64,000 bases of DNA from CALNYX01 sp942490925 (GCA_942490925.1 CALNYX010000017.1:124001-188000); one strand, 5' to 3'; shown: positions 17,948-26,748, counted from the stretch's first letter. Translations and numbers: made by a program. Notes: generated by a model not told the origin, from the sequence alone.

Positions 17948-19143
17948 TTCATTTTTTCACAGATCCCGTTTTGCGCGCTCCCACAATTGGATCAATCCTG
18001 ATGGCGCTCTGCGCATCCCTCGTTGGAGTGCTCCTATTTGTGCGCAAACGGACGCTCGTTGGCGAAGCGCTTTCCCATGCGAGCTACCCTGGTGTGACTC
18101 TTGCTATTTTTCTCGCTCCCTTTCTACGCTTTGAATGGGCCATTTTACTCGGTGCCTTTCTCTCAGCGCTTGCAGGTTTCTGGCTCATCAATTTTCTCAA
18201 GACGCAATTGCGCGTTAAAGAGGATGCAGCCCTCTGCTTTGTTCTCGCGACTTTCTTTGGCATTGGCACAACAATTGCCAGTTTAGCTCAAGCGATTCAT
18301 CCTGCTCAAATTCAGCAGATTCAAGTCTTCCTCTATGGACAAGCTGCCACCATGACAGAGCAACATGTCATGGTCTATGGCGGACTTGCTGGTCTCATTG
18401 TTCTGCTGCTCATTCTCTTTTACCGGCAACTGCTTGTTCTCTCTTTCGATCCCAAATTTGGCCAAACAAACCCTTGGGTTGAGCGTTGTTTTGTCGCAAT
18501 TGTAGCGCTTGCAGTTGTCATCGGTATTCGTAGTGTGGGTGTCATCATGATGGCTGCGCTCTTTATTGCCCCGCCGATCGCCGCAAGGCAGTTTACCAAT
18601 CGACTTCCCTACATGTTCATGCTCTCTGCGATTTTCGGAGTCCTCAGTGGTTTTCTCGGGAATGTCTTCTCCGCAAGCGGATTACCTACTGGTCCCATGA
18701 TCGTGATTGTCGCCTCCTTCTTTGCTCTTTCAGCTCTACTATTTGCGCCCAATCGGGGATTGATCATCCGTTATATCCGTATCTTACGTTTCAGATTCCG
18801 CTCACATGAAGAGAATTTGCTCAAGGCACTTTGGCGACAAAAGGAATTGGCAATGCCTTGGTGGATCCGTTTGCACCTCCGCTTTCTAGGATTTCTTGAT
18901 CGGGAGGGGCAATTGACAGCCAAGGGAAAACGTCGCGGCGCACACATCGTTCGTCTTCACCGCCTATGGGAAGCCTACTTGGTCTATTCACTTGGAATGG
19001 GGAGTGAGCGCGTGCACCAGAGTGCTGAAGAGATGGAACACTTGTTGACCGATGAGCTTGAAGAAGAACTCAGCAAGCTACTCGATAATCCAAGAGAAGA
19101 TCCGCATGCCCAGCCAATTCCTCCACGGGAGGTGCTTTCATGA
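17944..19143 (+). CDS. ytgC: Metal ABC permease fused to DtxR-type repressor domain (YtgC/YtgCR)
   Basis: The N-terminal ~275 residues form an ABC-3 family permease with 8-9 hydrophobic segments (GEALSHASYPG, GVIMMAALFIAPP). The last ~120 residues are soluble and resemble a DtxR/MntR repressor: LDREGQLTAKGKRRGAHIVR and LHRLWEAYLV, then HQSAEEMEHLLTDELEEEL. In C. trachomatis this fusion is cleaved to release the iron-responsive repressor YtgR. The GTG start at 17944 overlaps the ytgB stop (GTGA) and is favoured over a longer frame running into ytgB. It probably provides both transport and metal-dependent feedback. Confidence 0.92.
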   Translation: MIHFFTDPVLRAPTIGSILMALCASLVGVLLFVRKRTLVGEALSHASYPGVTLAIFLAPFLRFEWAILLGAFLSALAGFWLINFLKTQLRVKEDAALCFVLATFFGIGTTIASLAQAIHPAQIQQIQVFLYGQAATMTEQHVMVYGGLAGLIVLLLILFYRQLLVLSFDPKFGQTNPWVERCFVAIVALAVVIGIRSVGVIMMAALFIAPPIAARQFTNRLPYMFMLSAIFGVLSGFLGNVFSASGLPTGPMIVIVASFFALSALLFAPNRGLIIRYIRILRFRFRSHEENLLKALWRQKELAMPWWIRLHLRFLGFLDREGQLTAKGKRRGAHIVRLHRLWEAYLVYSLGMGSERVHQSAEEMEHLLTDELEEELSKLLDNPREDPHAQPIPPREVLS

Positions 19144-20090
19144 ACCCCTACACTGGACAGAACATCTTCACGTTTTTCGGGGTGTTTTTGCAACGCCTCT
19201 TTTCGGGAATGCATCCACTCGCAACTGATGAGATTCAGCTGATTGTGCTCAGTGGAATCGCTCTTTCCTGCGCTCTAGTAGGTACCTTTTTGATGCTGCG
19301 CAAGATGACCATGCTGGCCAACGCAATGTCACACACTGTCCTGCTCGGCATTGTAATCGCCTATCTATTGCTTCCAAAACTCGAGATGTCAACATTGATG
19401 ATCGCAGCCTTGATCACTGGCCTTGTGACAACCTGTCTTACCCAATTTCTCACCCGTCTCACCCGTTTGCAGGAAGATGCCAGCATTGGGCTGATTTTCA
19501 CACTCCTATTTGCTATTGGTCTGCTTCTAGTCACGCTCTACACCCGTAACTTGCATATCGGAACTGAGTTGATCATGGGGAATGCAGATGCTCTGCAGCT
19601 GAAAGATATTCGGATTGTCTGGTCCTCACTCGGGATCAACCTCGTGTTGATTACACTCTTTTACCGCGGCTACCAGATCACAACCTTTGACCCAAATCTC
19701 GCCCGCTCGCTCGGTTTTTCTCCAATGCTTTTCCACTATTTGCTCATGGTACAAACCTCGTTGACAGCGATTAGCGCCTTTCGCTCTATTGGAGTTTTCA
19801 TGGTCCTTGCCTTTTTGATCGCCCCCACATTGATCGCTCATCTCTTCACACAGACACTTTCAAAGCTCCTGCTTATCGCGTCACTTGTCAGTGTTGGAGC
19901 CGTGTTTATCGGTGTCGCACTCTCTCGCCATATTTTGACCTATTATGGCATCGGTGTTTCAACCGGAGGCATTGTGGTTTCACTGCTATTTGTTTTTTAC
20001 CTTGCGGCATTGACTTTTAGACAATTTCTGCTTACCATCTCGCACAATGAAACGTCTCGCAATTCTAGGCAGCACCGGCTCAATCGGTGA
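19140..20090 (+). CDS. ytgD: Metal ABC transporter permease YtgD
   Basis: Second ABC-3 permease (316 residues) with about 8-9 transmembrane segments: MLRKMTMLANAMSHTVLLG near residue 60 and SIGVFMVLAFLIAPT later. It pairs with the membrane part of YtgC. The start overlaps ytgC by 4 bp and its end overlaps dxr by 44 bp, an unusually long same-strand overlap that couples the isoprenoid gene to the transporter operon. Confidence 0.93.
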   Translation: MNPYTGQNIFTFFGVFLQRLFSGMHPLATDEIQLIVLSGIALSCALVGTFLMLRKMTMLANAMSHTVLLGIVIAYLLLPKLEMSTLMIAALITGLVTTCLTQFLTRLTRLQEDASIGLIFTLLFAIGLLLVTLYTRNLHIGTELIMGNADALQLKDIRIVWSSLGINLVLITLFYRGYQITTFDPNLARSLGFSPMLFHYLLMVQTSLTAISAFRSIGVFMVLAFLIAPTLIAHLFTQTLSKLLLIASLVSVGAVFIGVALSRHILTYYGIGVSTGGIVVSLLFVFYLAALTFRQFLLTISHNETSRNSRQHRLNR

Positions 20091-21177
20091 AAGCACACTA
20101 AAAGTCGCCAAGCACCTTGGCTTCCCCGTTACTGCACTTGCTGCACACTCCAACATTACCCGTTTAGCAGAGCAAATTCATGAATTTTCTCCACAAATTG
20201 TCGCCGTTTTTGATCGTCAAAAAGCAGCAGAGCTACGCACACAATTTCCCAACCTGACCATTTTAGAAGGACAAGAGGGGATGGAAGAGGTCGTGCAGCA
20301 AGAAAGCATCGACTATGTTGTCATGGCAATTGTCGGTCTTGCGGCACTCGCTCCAACCATTGCAGCGATTGATGCAGGTAAAACCATTGGACTTGCCAAC
20401 AAAGAAGTCTTGATTTCTGCTGGTGAGCTCATCTCTGGGCGTGCGCGCAAAAGGGGAGTTGAGCTCATCCCAATCGACAGTGAACATAGCGCCATCTTCC
20501 AATGCTTGCAGAAAGTTGGAAATGCAGAGCTTCATCGCATCATCTTGACCGCTTCTGGCGGACCCTTCCGCTCCCATACACTCGATCAGCTTGCTTGTGT
20601 GACCCTCGAAGATGCCCTTGCTCATCCAACTTGGGATATGGGAGCTAAAATCACGATTGATTCCTCAACAATGATGAACAAAGGATTTGAAGTTATTGAA
20701 GCTAAGTGGCTTTTTGATCTTCCAGTCTCTAAAATAGATGTTGTTGTTCACCCTCAAAGTATCATCCATAGCATGATAGAGTGTATCGATGGGACCCTCT
20801 TTGCACAGATGCATCCTCCCGATATGGTCTATCCAATACAATATGCATTGACGCATCCAGAGCGCAAAGCTGGAATGTATCCACAGTTTGATTTCACCAA
20901 GCATGGAAGGCTTGATTTTGCAGCTCCCGATCGTCAAAAATTCCCTTCACTTGATTTAGCTTATGCTGCGCTTGAAGAGGGGAAAAGTCTTGCTTGCTAT
21001 TTGAATGCAGCAAATGAAATACTCGTGGAGCGTTTTTTGCAGGGACGTATCCAATGGAGAGAGATTGTGCAGAAGCTCGAAACCTTGCTCTCACGCCACA
21101 ACCCTGTTGAAACCACATCATTAGAAACCGTATGTGCAATCGATGCACAAGCGCGTAAGGAGGCAACCAGCGCATGA
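20047..21177 (+). CDS. dxr: 1-deoxy-D-xylulose 5-phosphate reductoisomerase
   Basis: Second enzyme of the MEP isoprenoid pathway (376 residues), forming MEP from DXP with NADPH. The NADPH-binding GSTGSIGEST is at residues ~8-17. Active-site sequences are LANKEVLISAGEL, PIDSEHSAIFQ, TASGGPFR and MNKGFEVIEA, with HPQSIIHSMIE and AANEILVERFL following. The ATG inside the end of ytgD is the only start that keeps the Rossmann loop. It overlaps rseP by 4 bp. Confidence 0.96.
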   Translation: MKRLAILGSTGSIGESTLKVAKHLGFPVTALAAHSNITRLAEQIHEFSPQIVAVFDRQKAAELRTQFPNLTILEGQEGMEEVVQQESIDYVVMAIVGLAALAPTIAAIDAGKTIGLANKEVLISAGELISGRARKRGVELIPIDSEHSAIFQCLQKVGNAELHRIILTASGGPFRSHTLDQLACVTLEDALAHPTWDMGAKITIDSSTMMNKGFEVIEAKWLFDLPVSKIDVVVHPQSIIHSMIECIDGTLFAQMHPPDMVYPIQYALTHPERKAGMYPQFDFTKHGRLDFAAPDRQKFPSLDLAYAALEEGKSLACYLNAANEILVERFLQGRIQWREIVQKLETLLSRHNPVETTSLETVCAIDAQARKEATSA

Positions 21178-23120
21178 CTATCTTCTATTTTGTCCTAGCA
21201 GCCCTCGCGCTTGGGATTTTGGTATTCATCCATGAGCTTGGCCACTACTTTGTCGCCAAGAAAGTTGGGATGATCGTCGAGGTTTTCAGCATTGGTTTTG
21301 GTCGTCCGGTTGTTAAATGGCGTTGGCAGAATGTTGACTGGCAGCTTGGCTGGCTTCCCTTTGGAGGTTACGTCAAAATTTTAGGAATGGAAGTCTCAAA
21401 ACAAGAGACGCGCGAGCCCTACGAAATTCCCAATGGTTTTTTTGCCAAGTCACCGATTCGTCGCATCGCTGTTGCCATTGCAGGTCCTGTTGCAAACTTC
21501 ATTCTAGCCTTTTTGATTTTTACAACCCTTTGGCTTATGGGAGGGCGCGAAAAACCCTTCTCAGAGTATACACAAATTGTTGGCTGGGTCGATCCTCAAT
21601 CAGAAATTTACGCCATGGGTCTTCGCCCTGGAGACGTGTTAAACACGTACAATGACAAACCGTTCACAAGCTCTAAAGATCTGCTTTATGCCGCAATGCT
21701 TGGTGGAGATCAGGTCAATTTCAAAGGCTCACATATTGATTATCAAACAGGTGAAAAAACACCCTTTGACTATACAGTGAATACCTATCCAGCTCCAGGA
21801 TCACTTGATGATATCCAGACAACCGGCATCGCAACCACAGCCCGCTATCTCATCTATGATCAACAACCAGATGGAAGTCCAAATCAGCTTCCCGATGGAT
21901 CACCCATGGCCAATAGTGGACTTGAATATGGCGATCGACTTGTTTGGGCTGATGGCGAATTGCTTTTCTCAATGGATCAGCTCAGCGCTATTATCAATGA
22001 TAACTTAGCCCTGCTGACAGTCAAACGGGGTGACACAACCTTTTTGACACGCCAACCTCGAGTTATAGCAGGGGATTTGAATCTCCCTTCTCATATTCGC
22101 AATGAGATCAACGATTGGCGCTATGAAATTGGACTCAAAGAGAGATGGCAAGATCTATCTGTACTTCCCTATGTCGTCAACACTGAAGGGTATGTCGAAG
22201 CACCGATTAAGTTTATCGATGAAGAGAGCCAGAAAATGGCATTCCCGCTTCATCCCTATTCTTCACAACTCCAACTTCCTCTAGAGCCTGGAGATCGCAT
22301 CCTTGCTGTTGATGGGCTTCCTGTTCACAAAGGATTTGAAGTTCTCAAACAGCTACAATCCCATCATGTACAGCTCATCGTTGAAAAAGATGTCTCTGCA
22401 TTCAAAAAAGTTGCTTGGAAGCAAGAAGATGCCATTTTTGAAGACTCCATTGATAACGGAGCCATCTACGCCATTGCATCGACAATCGGAACAGACCACG
22501 TGGTATCCAAAGAGGGGAATTTTGCCCTGCTTAAGCCTATTGAGCCTCAACCTATCAGCGAGTTTGCCCTTACAGCTGATATGCGTGACCGCCTCAATCG
22601 AGAGTTTGCAAAACAGCGCGAGCAGATTGTGACAACCGTTAAAGACCAGGAAAAACAAGCAGCCGCCCTTGACTACCTAGATGCGAGCCAGAATAAATTG
22701 CTCCTTGGTGTGGCCCTCCAAGATCGCAAAGTCGACTACAACCCTAATCCTATGGCTATGTTTGGCAGTGTTTTTACTGAAACATGGTACACGCTCAAAG
22801 CACTTGTTATGGGATACTTGCATCCTAAATGGATCAGTGGCCCCATTGGTATCGTGCGCGTGATTCATCATGGCTGGAGAGTGGGGATTGGCGAGGCGCT
22901 ATTTTGGATTGGTGCGATTAGTGTCAATTTGGGCTTTTTAAACCTCATGCCAGTTCCAGTTCTTGATGGAGGCTATATCTGTCTATCGCTATGGGAACTT
23001 GTCACAAGACGTCGCCTCAAGGCTAAAACGATGGAGCGGATTGTCATCCCGTTTGTCGTGCTGCTTGTCGGTCTACTCGTCTTCTTGACCTTCCAAGACA
23101 TCACGCGCTTGTTCAGTTGA
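21174..23120 (+). CDS. rseP: Site-2 zinc metalloprotease RseP
   Basis: Intramembrane M50 protease (648 residues), longer than E. coli RseP (about 450), as in other chlamydiae. The zinc site HELGH has His20, Glu21 and His24 in the first membrane helix. GPVANFILAF follows, and the last part holds NLMPVPVLDGG with the third ligand. A large central extracytoplasmic region contains PDZ-like segments (LRPGDVLNTYN and LEPGDRILAVDG). It would cleave anti-sigma factors or signal peptides in the membrane. A diverged copy of its last 70 bp occurs at 25086-25155. Confidence 0.95.
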   Translation: MTIFYFVLAALALGILVFIHELGHYFVAKKVGMIVEVFSIGFGRPVVKWRWQNVDWQLGWLPFGGYVKILGMEVSKQETREPYEIPNGFFAKSPIRRIAVAIAGPVANFILAFLIFTTLWLMGGREKPFSEYTQIVGWVDPQSEIYAMGLRPGDVLNTYNDKPFTSSKDLLYAAMLGGDQVNFKGSHIDYQTGEKTPFDYTVNTYPAPGSLDDIQTTGIATTARYLIYDQQPDGSPNQLPDGSPMANSGLEYGDRLVWADGELLFSMDQLSAIINDNLALLTVKRGDTTFLTRQPRVIAGDLNLPSHIRNEINDWRYEIGLKERWQDLSVLPYVVNTEGYVEAPIKFIDEESQKMAFPLHPYSSQLQLPLEPGDRILAVDGLPVHKGFEVLKQLQSHHVQLIVEKDVSAFKKVAWKQEDAIFEDSIDNGAIYAIASTIGTDHVVSKEGNFALLKPIEPQPISEFALTADMRDRLNREFAKQREQIVTTVKDQEKQAAALDYLDASQNKLLLGVALQDRKVDYNPNPMAMFGSVFTETWYTLKALVMGYLHPKWISGPIGIVRVIHHGWRVGIGEALFWIGAISVNLGFLNLMPVPVLDGGYICLSLWELVTRRRLKAKTMERIVIPFVVLLVGLLVFLTFQDITRLFS

Positions 23121-23141
23121 GTTCAACTCTTTGGGACTGAA

Positions 23142-24845
23142 TTAAAGCTGCGCTACATCTTCGTTTAGTTGGCCATTATCTAGGCAGGTCATGCAAAATC
23201 CGTGTGATTCTGCACTCTCCCACGTATGTCCAAATGTACACATAAGAAAAAACATTCCCTCTCTTGTAGGAAAGTTTGTATGTATTGGGCTACTAGAAGA
23301 GACACTAGTTAAAGAGGGTGCTGCTGCTCTAACTGAGTTTGTTGCTGAACTTTGAGTTGTCGTAGGGTTTGAGGTTGGTACAATTAAGTTTTCAGTACCT
23401 TCGTTTAGTTGGCCATTATCCAGGCAGGTCATGCAAAATCCGTGTGATTCTGCACTCTCCCATGTATGTCCAAATGTACACATAAGAAAAAACATCCTCA
23501 CTTCTGTAGGAAAATTTGTATGTGTTGGGCTACTAGAAGAGACACTAGTTAAAGAGGGTGCTGCTGCTCTAACTGAGTTTGTTGCTGAACTTTGAGTTGT
23601 CGTAGAGTTTGAGGTTGGTACAATTAAGTTTTCAGTTGATGTAGAAGACGTTGTACATGTTGTCAGAGGTGCTAAGGTTGTTGTGGTGTGGCTTTCTTGT
23701 TTCCAATGAGGCGGACTAGCTGATAAGCGGTGGCGTTTTGTAGACCTTCCGTCATTGTCTTCTCTGCGAGTTCTTTTTTTATTGGGCTTCCTGTTACATG
23801 TGGAGCAGTGGCCTATTTTGTATTGGCTTATAATAAGTCTTCTCCATTCGTGCCCCTTTTGACAAATCCAGTTTACCTCTATGTAAGTATTAATAGTTAG
23901 AGTGCTAGGGTCCAGATCTTTGTTTTTTTGATAGTTCCAAAAAACCATGAGTCCAGAGTTGTTGGTTACTAGTTGATCATCAGTTACCTGGCCTTTCCTC
24001 TCCTCTTTAGAACACTTCATGCAGCGGTTATCTAGAGATTGCTTGTTAATGGATTTTAGCCAAGAATGCCCTTTTGAACAAATCCAGTATGCAACTTTTT
24101 GAGAACCAGTTATTAGAGTACTAGGGTCCAGATCCAAATCTTCGTTTCCATTATCGTCCCAAAAAGCCATGAGTTCAGGGTGGTTTTTTACCATTTTATT
24201 CTGAAATATCTCATGTTGATGTTGTTTTTTACACGTAGAGCAGCTGGAAGTGAGCTGTTGTTGGCAAATCTTTTTTTTCCAAGAATGCATATTTTCACAA
24301 ATCCAGTATGCAACTTTTTCAGAACCAGATGTTAGAGTACTAGGGTCCAAGCCCAGATCTTTGTTTTTGTCTTTGTCCCAAAAAGCCATGAGTTCAGAGT
24401 TGTTGATTACTGTTTTTTTAATATAAGATGTCTCGCGTTGCTTCTCCTTTTTAGAACATTCTACGCAGTGGTTTACTTGTCTTTGAAGGTGAATTGTTTT
24501 ATGCCAAACATGTCCGTTTGTACAGCGCCAATGCACAGATTTCCTTGAGGAAATACTTAGCTTGCTAGGGTCAACCCCTGTATTTTTCTCCCAATCCCAG
24601 AAGCTTAGAAATGTTTGATTTCCAATTACTATTTTTGTTACACGTGGATTATCGACTTTGAGGGCACTTATGCAGCATTCAGGGCAATTAACTCCCTTAA
24701 TGCGATAAAAGAGTTTGGTAATCCATTCGTGCCCTTGAGAGCACCTCCATTTTACATCTCTCTGCTCGTCACAGTCTGTTAGGGGAAAGGATTCAGCCCA
24801 TTCTGATTGGAGGATTTGGAGTCTTTCATTACCTAAAACATTCAT
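23142..24845 (-). CDS. Multi-zinc-ribbon protein (DUF4379-like repeats) with basic NLS-like segment
   Basis: A 567-residue protein whose first ~325 residues hold five tandem units of the form L.FWD....LDPS.L...S...V.W.C..GH.W......C..C, matching the treble-clef/zinc-ribbon DUF4379 family. Each unit has a CxxGHxW-type half and a CxxC half for zinc. A strongly basic segment (about 325-350, KKRTRRE...STKRHR) resembles a bipartite nuclear localisation signal. Then comes a Ser/Thr-rich linker and two nearly identical 80-residue modules ending in FFLMCTFGHTWESAE...CMTC. It lies on the minus strand between rseP and a duplication scar. A nucleic-acid-binding or host-nucleus role is inference. Confidence 0.75.
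   Translation of the reverse strand: MNVLGNERLQILQSEWAESFPLTDCDEQRDVKWRCSQGHEWITKLFYRIKGVNCPECCISALKVDNPRVTKIVIGNQTFLSFWDWEKNTGVDPSKLSISSRKSVHWRCTNGHVWHKTIHLQRQVNHCVECSKKEKQRETSYIKKTVINNSELMAFWDKDKNKDLGLDPSTLTSGSEKVAYWICENMHSWKKKICQQQLTSSCSTCKKQHQHEIFQNKMVKNHPELMAFWDDNGNEDLDLDPSTLITGSQKVAYWICSKGHSWLKSINKQSLDNRCMKCSKEERKGQVTDDQLVTNNSGLMVFWNYQKNKDLDPSTLTINTYIEVNWICQKGHEWRRLIISQYKIGHCSTCNRKPNKKRTRREDNDGRSTKRHRLSASPPHWKQESHTTTTLAPLTTCTTSSTSTENLIVPTSNSTTTQSSATNSVRAAAPSLTSVSSSSPTHTNFPTEVRMFFLMCTFGHTWESAESHGFCMTCLDNGQLNEGTENLIVPTSNPTTTQSSATNSVRAAAPSLTSVSSSSPIHTNFPTREGMFFLMCTFGHTWESAESHGFCMTCLDNGQLNEDVAQL
23159..23636. repeat. Tandem 240-bp duplication inside the zinc-ribbon gene
   Basis: Bases 23159-23396 and 23399-23636 are nearly identical copies with an exact 240-bp period, a multiple of three, so the frame is kept. 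Each copy encodes one C-terminal zinc-finger module plus its Ser/Thr linker. The few substitutions imply a recent duplication. Confidence 0.92.
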
Positions 24846-25000
24846 ATAGTTAAGTATTTTAGTCTGATTATTTATTTTTTTTCAATTTATATTACTTAAT
24901 TAATAACGATTGTATAATCGCAAAATAAAATTTTTTTATTACAAAAATTGTTTACTTGTAGATTAATTAAAGTTTTTCTGAAAAGATTTTGTTGCATTCA
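24846..25000. other. AT-rich upstream region of the zinc-ribbon gene
   Basis: A very A/T-rich 155-bp stretch, part of a ~298-bp gap between genes. It contains the small palindrome CGATTGTATAATCG near 24906-24919. On the minus strand TATACA and TATAAA look like possible -10 boxes for the zinc-ribbon gene, but no -35 is convincing. The rest of the gap (25001-25143) is the duplication scar. Confidence 0.4.
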
Positions 25001-25086
25001 AGCGTTTCAATTCCAAGTGTTAGATGAATGACATCTAGAAGCAGCGCGTCCTTCACATCTCCACCAAGTACTCCACCTTAAATCGC
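25001..25086 (-). pseudogene. Duplicated internal fragment of dnaK
   Basis: These 86 bp match 27473-27558 inside dnaK at a constant offset of 2472 bp with only about six mismatches. They run in the same orientation and are not expressed as part of any gene. The match stops exactly where similarity to the rseP 3' end begins. Confidence 0.9.
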
Positions 25087-25155
25087 TTTGTGGTCTTACT
25101 CGTTGGGCTACTCGTCTTCTTGACCTTCCAAGACATGACGCGCTTATTCAGCTGA
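25086..25155 (+). repeat. Duplicated 3' end of rseP
   Basis: These 70 bp match the end of rseP (23051-23120) at offset 2035, including a near-perfect stretch CTACTCGTCTTCTTGACC and onward through a TGA at the same place. The copy overlaps the last codons of the minus-strand gene 25144-26661. With the dnaK fragment it forms a dnaK-to-rseP junction. Confidence 0.9.
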
Positions 25156-26661
25156 TTCTTTTGGGATTAGGCGTAAGTAATGAGCACCACCTCTGAGGTA
25201 GATCGGTTCACTAGTTAGAGGGTCTCCATTTTCATCCGTGCCAAAAGCTACATTAGGCAGTGCCCTCCCGTCAGCATCGAACTGGAAGCTATTGCCTGTA
25301 TAGACATAGATAGGTCTTTGAAGGATGCGAGACATAATCAGAATCTCGATATGACCAAACCATCCATCGTATTCGATATCCTCGATACGCTCATTGATTA
25401 AGCTTTGAATCGTTTCCTCAGAAACCTCTTCAAGGTCGTCTTCTGTCTCAATGAAGAAAAGTGATTTGAGCTCCTCACGATGCTCACGCAGATAAATGGC
25501 AACTAAGGCGCGGTTATCACTAAGCGTCTCCTCTTCTTCGCCCGCTTCTGGCCTGTCGAGAATTGCTCCTAGCACACAACTTCCACTTCTATCCCATGAA
25601 TCTTGAAATGTAAAACTTCGGGCAAGAATATGATCACTATAGGATGAACTGGACTCACCCCTCCAATTCTCCATATACGGAGAGAGATAACGATCAAGGA
25701 TCAGTCGACCAACAACTTCTAAGCAGCTCAACTCGGAGCCTGCAGCAAGTTCTCTTGCAAGTGTAAGAGGTTGAGTGCGTATAGATTCATCGTAGCTCAT
25801 CAGATCATTTCGAGGAGCTCCTGGAGCAAATGAGAGTCTCAGATTTTCTTCAAAGATAAGGTCAGCTTCCTCAATCTCACACTGTGTCAATAACTCCTGT
25901 GCTACAGCTTCAGATAACGCTTGCATCTCCTCAGCGGTCGTAAAATCGGCTTCTAAAACTTGGATTTGTTCTATAATGAGCAGATCAACCAGTTCTGGCA
26001 GTGAGCGCTCAACTTGTAACCCCTCTTCTAGACGTGCCTGAAATCCAGCAACAACTGCTTGAAAATCCCAATCAGCTTGCATTGTTTCGAGAGGGACATC
26101 GCAATCAATAGACTGTTTAATAGTCAGTGGATAACAAAGAGCATTACGTGTGGAAAGAGCATCTACGCGCCCATTATAAAGTCGCGTTCCGCCTATTTTT
26201 ACACATGTCTCACATCCGATTGCTTCAGTCGTTGCCTCTTGCAACACTTCGTAGACTGTAACATTCCAATCATCCGCATTTTCTCTAAGTTTTTCTCGAA
26301 AAACCGTATAGAGAGAGCGAGATCCAGGAGGTGTATCTTGTAAGCCGCGATCTGCATTTCTGTGGTAGCGATCCTCTAAAGGAAGGTTAAAAACTATTGT
26401 ATTCGCATTGCGACATGTCATAATCACTCCGTAGCAACAGGAGTAAACGAGCAGACCAACTGGGATAGAGGCAACTCCAATAAAGGCATACGAGGCAGCA
26501 GGAGGGAGGTGAAAGCCTGAGAGCTTCAGCCCTAAAATACCAACAACAAGCAGCGTGATTGAAACGGCTAGCGTGCCGGCATAACATGCGCATTCCTGCC
26601 TCTGACTCCTCTCAGCTTCATGCCTCTGAGCAGCTGTTCTAATGTCAATAACTAAGCTCAT
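25144..26661 (-). CDS. Inc-like membrane protein with C-terminal OTU-type cysteine protease domain
   Basis: A 505-residue protein. Residues about 26-48 and 56-80 are two closely spaced hydrophobic helices, the bilobed topology of chlamydial inclusion membrane proteins. The C-terminal ~150 residues resemble an OTU deubiquitinase. SGSCVLGAI contains candidate nucleophile Cys362, followed by the helix LVAIYLREHREELKSLF. Then come WFGHIEILIMSRILQRPIYVY, typical of OTU (GGxxEL..LA..L.RPI.VY), given here in part as FGHIEILIMSRIL, and GAHYLRL with candidate catalytic His494. The usual Asp three residues before Cys is Ser, with Asp at -5. The substrate would be host ubiquitin conjugates if it is secreted; this is inference. 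The last codons lie in the rseP duplicate. Confidence 0.75.
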   Translation of the reverse strand: MSLVIDIRTAAQRHEAERSQRQECACYAGTLAVSITLLVVGILGLKLSGFHLPPAASYAFIGVASIPVGLLVYSCCYGVIMTCRNANTIVFNLPLEDRYHRNADRGLQDTPPGSRSLYTVFREKLRENADDWNVTVYEVLQEATTEAIGCETCVKIGGTRLYNGRVDALSTRNALCYPLTIKQSIDCDVPLETMQADWDFQAVVAGFQARLEEGLQVERSLPELVDLLIIEQIQVLEADFTTAEEMQALSEAVAQELLTQCEIEEADLIFEENLRLSFAPGAPRNDLMSYDESIRTQPLTLARELAAGSELSCLEVVGRLILDRYLSPYMENWRGESSSSYSDHILARSFTFQDSWDRSGSCVLGAILDRPEAGEEEETLSDNRALVAIYLREHREELKSLFFIETEDDLEEVSEETIQSLINERIEDIEYDGWFGHIEILIMSRILQRPIYVYTGNSFQFDADGRALPNVAFGTDENGDPLTSEPIYLRGGAHYLRLIPKESAE

Positions 26662-26668
26662 TCGAGCA

Positions 26669-26674
26669 ATTATA
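26669..26674 (-). promoter_or_regulatory. -10 box of the OTU-like gene
   Basis: A perfect TATAAT on the minus strand lies 7 nt before the ATG, implying a leaderless transcript. No good -35 box is seen; the region upstream is T-rich. Confidence 0.55.
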
Positions 26675-26689
26675 CACTAAAATATGAAT

Positions 26690-26730
26690 AAAAAAAAGGG
26701 AGTAAAATTTTGCTTTACTCCCTTTAATTT
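26690..26730 (-). terminator. Rho-independent terminator of the hrcA-grpE-dnaK operon
   Basis: AAAGGGAGTAAA (26695-26706) pairs perfectly with TTTACTCCCTTT (26714-26725) around a 7-nt loop. The minus-strand product runs into a T-tract from the A-run at 26690-26697. Confidence 0.88.
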
Positions 26731-26748
26731 AATTGCTGTTAAAAAAGA

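Noticed and set aside
23159..23636. CRISPR-like repeat array
   Set aside because: Only two 240-bp coding units, no spacers, and no cas genes in the window.
25001..25155. Insertion sequence or attachment-site scar
   Set aside because: No transposase, terminal inverted repeats or target duplications; both pieces derive from neighbouring genes.
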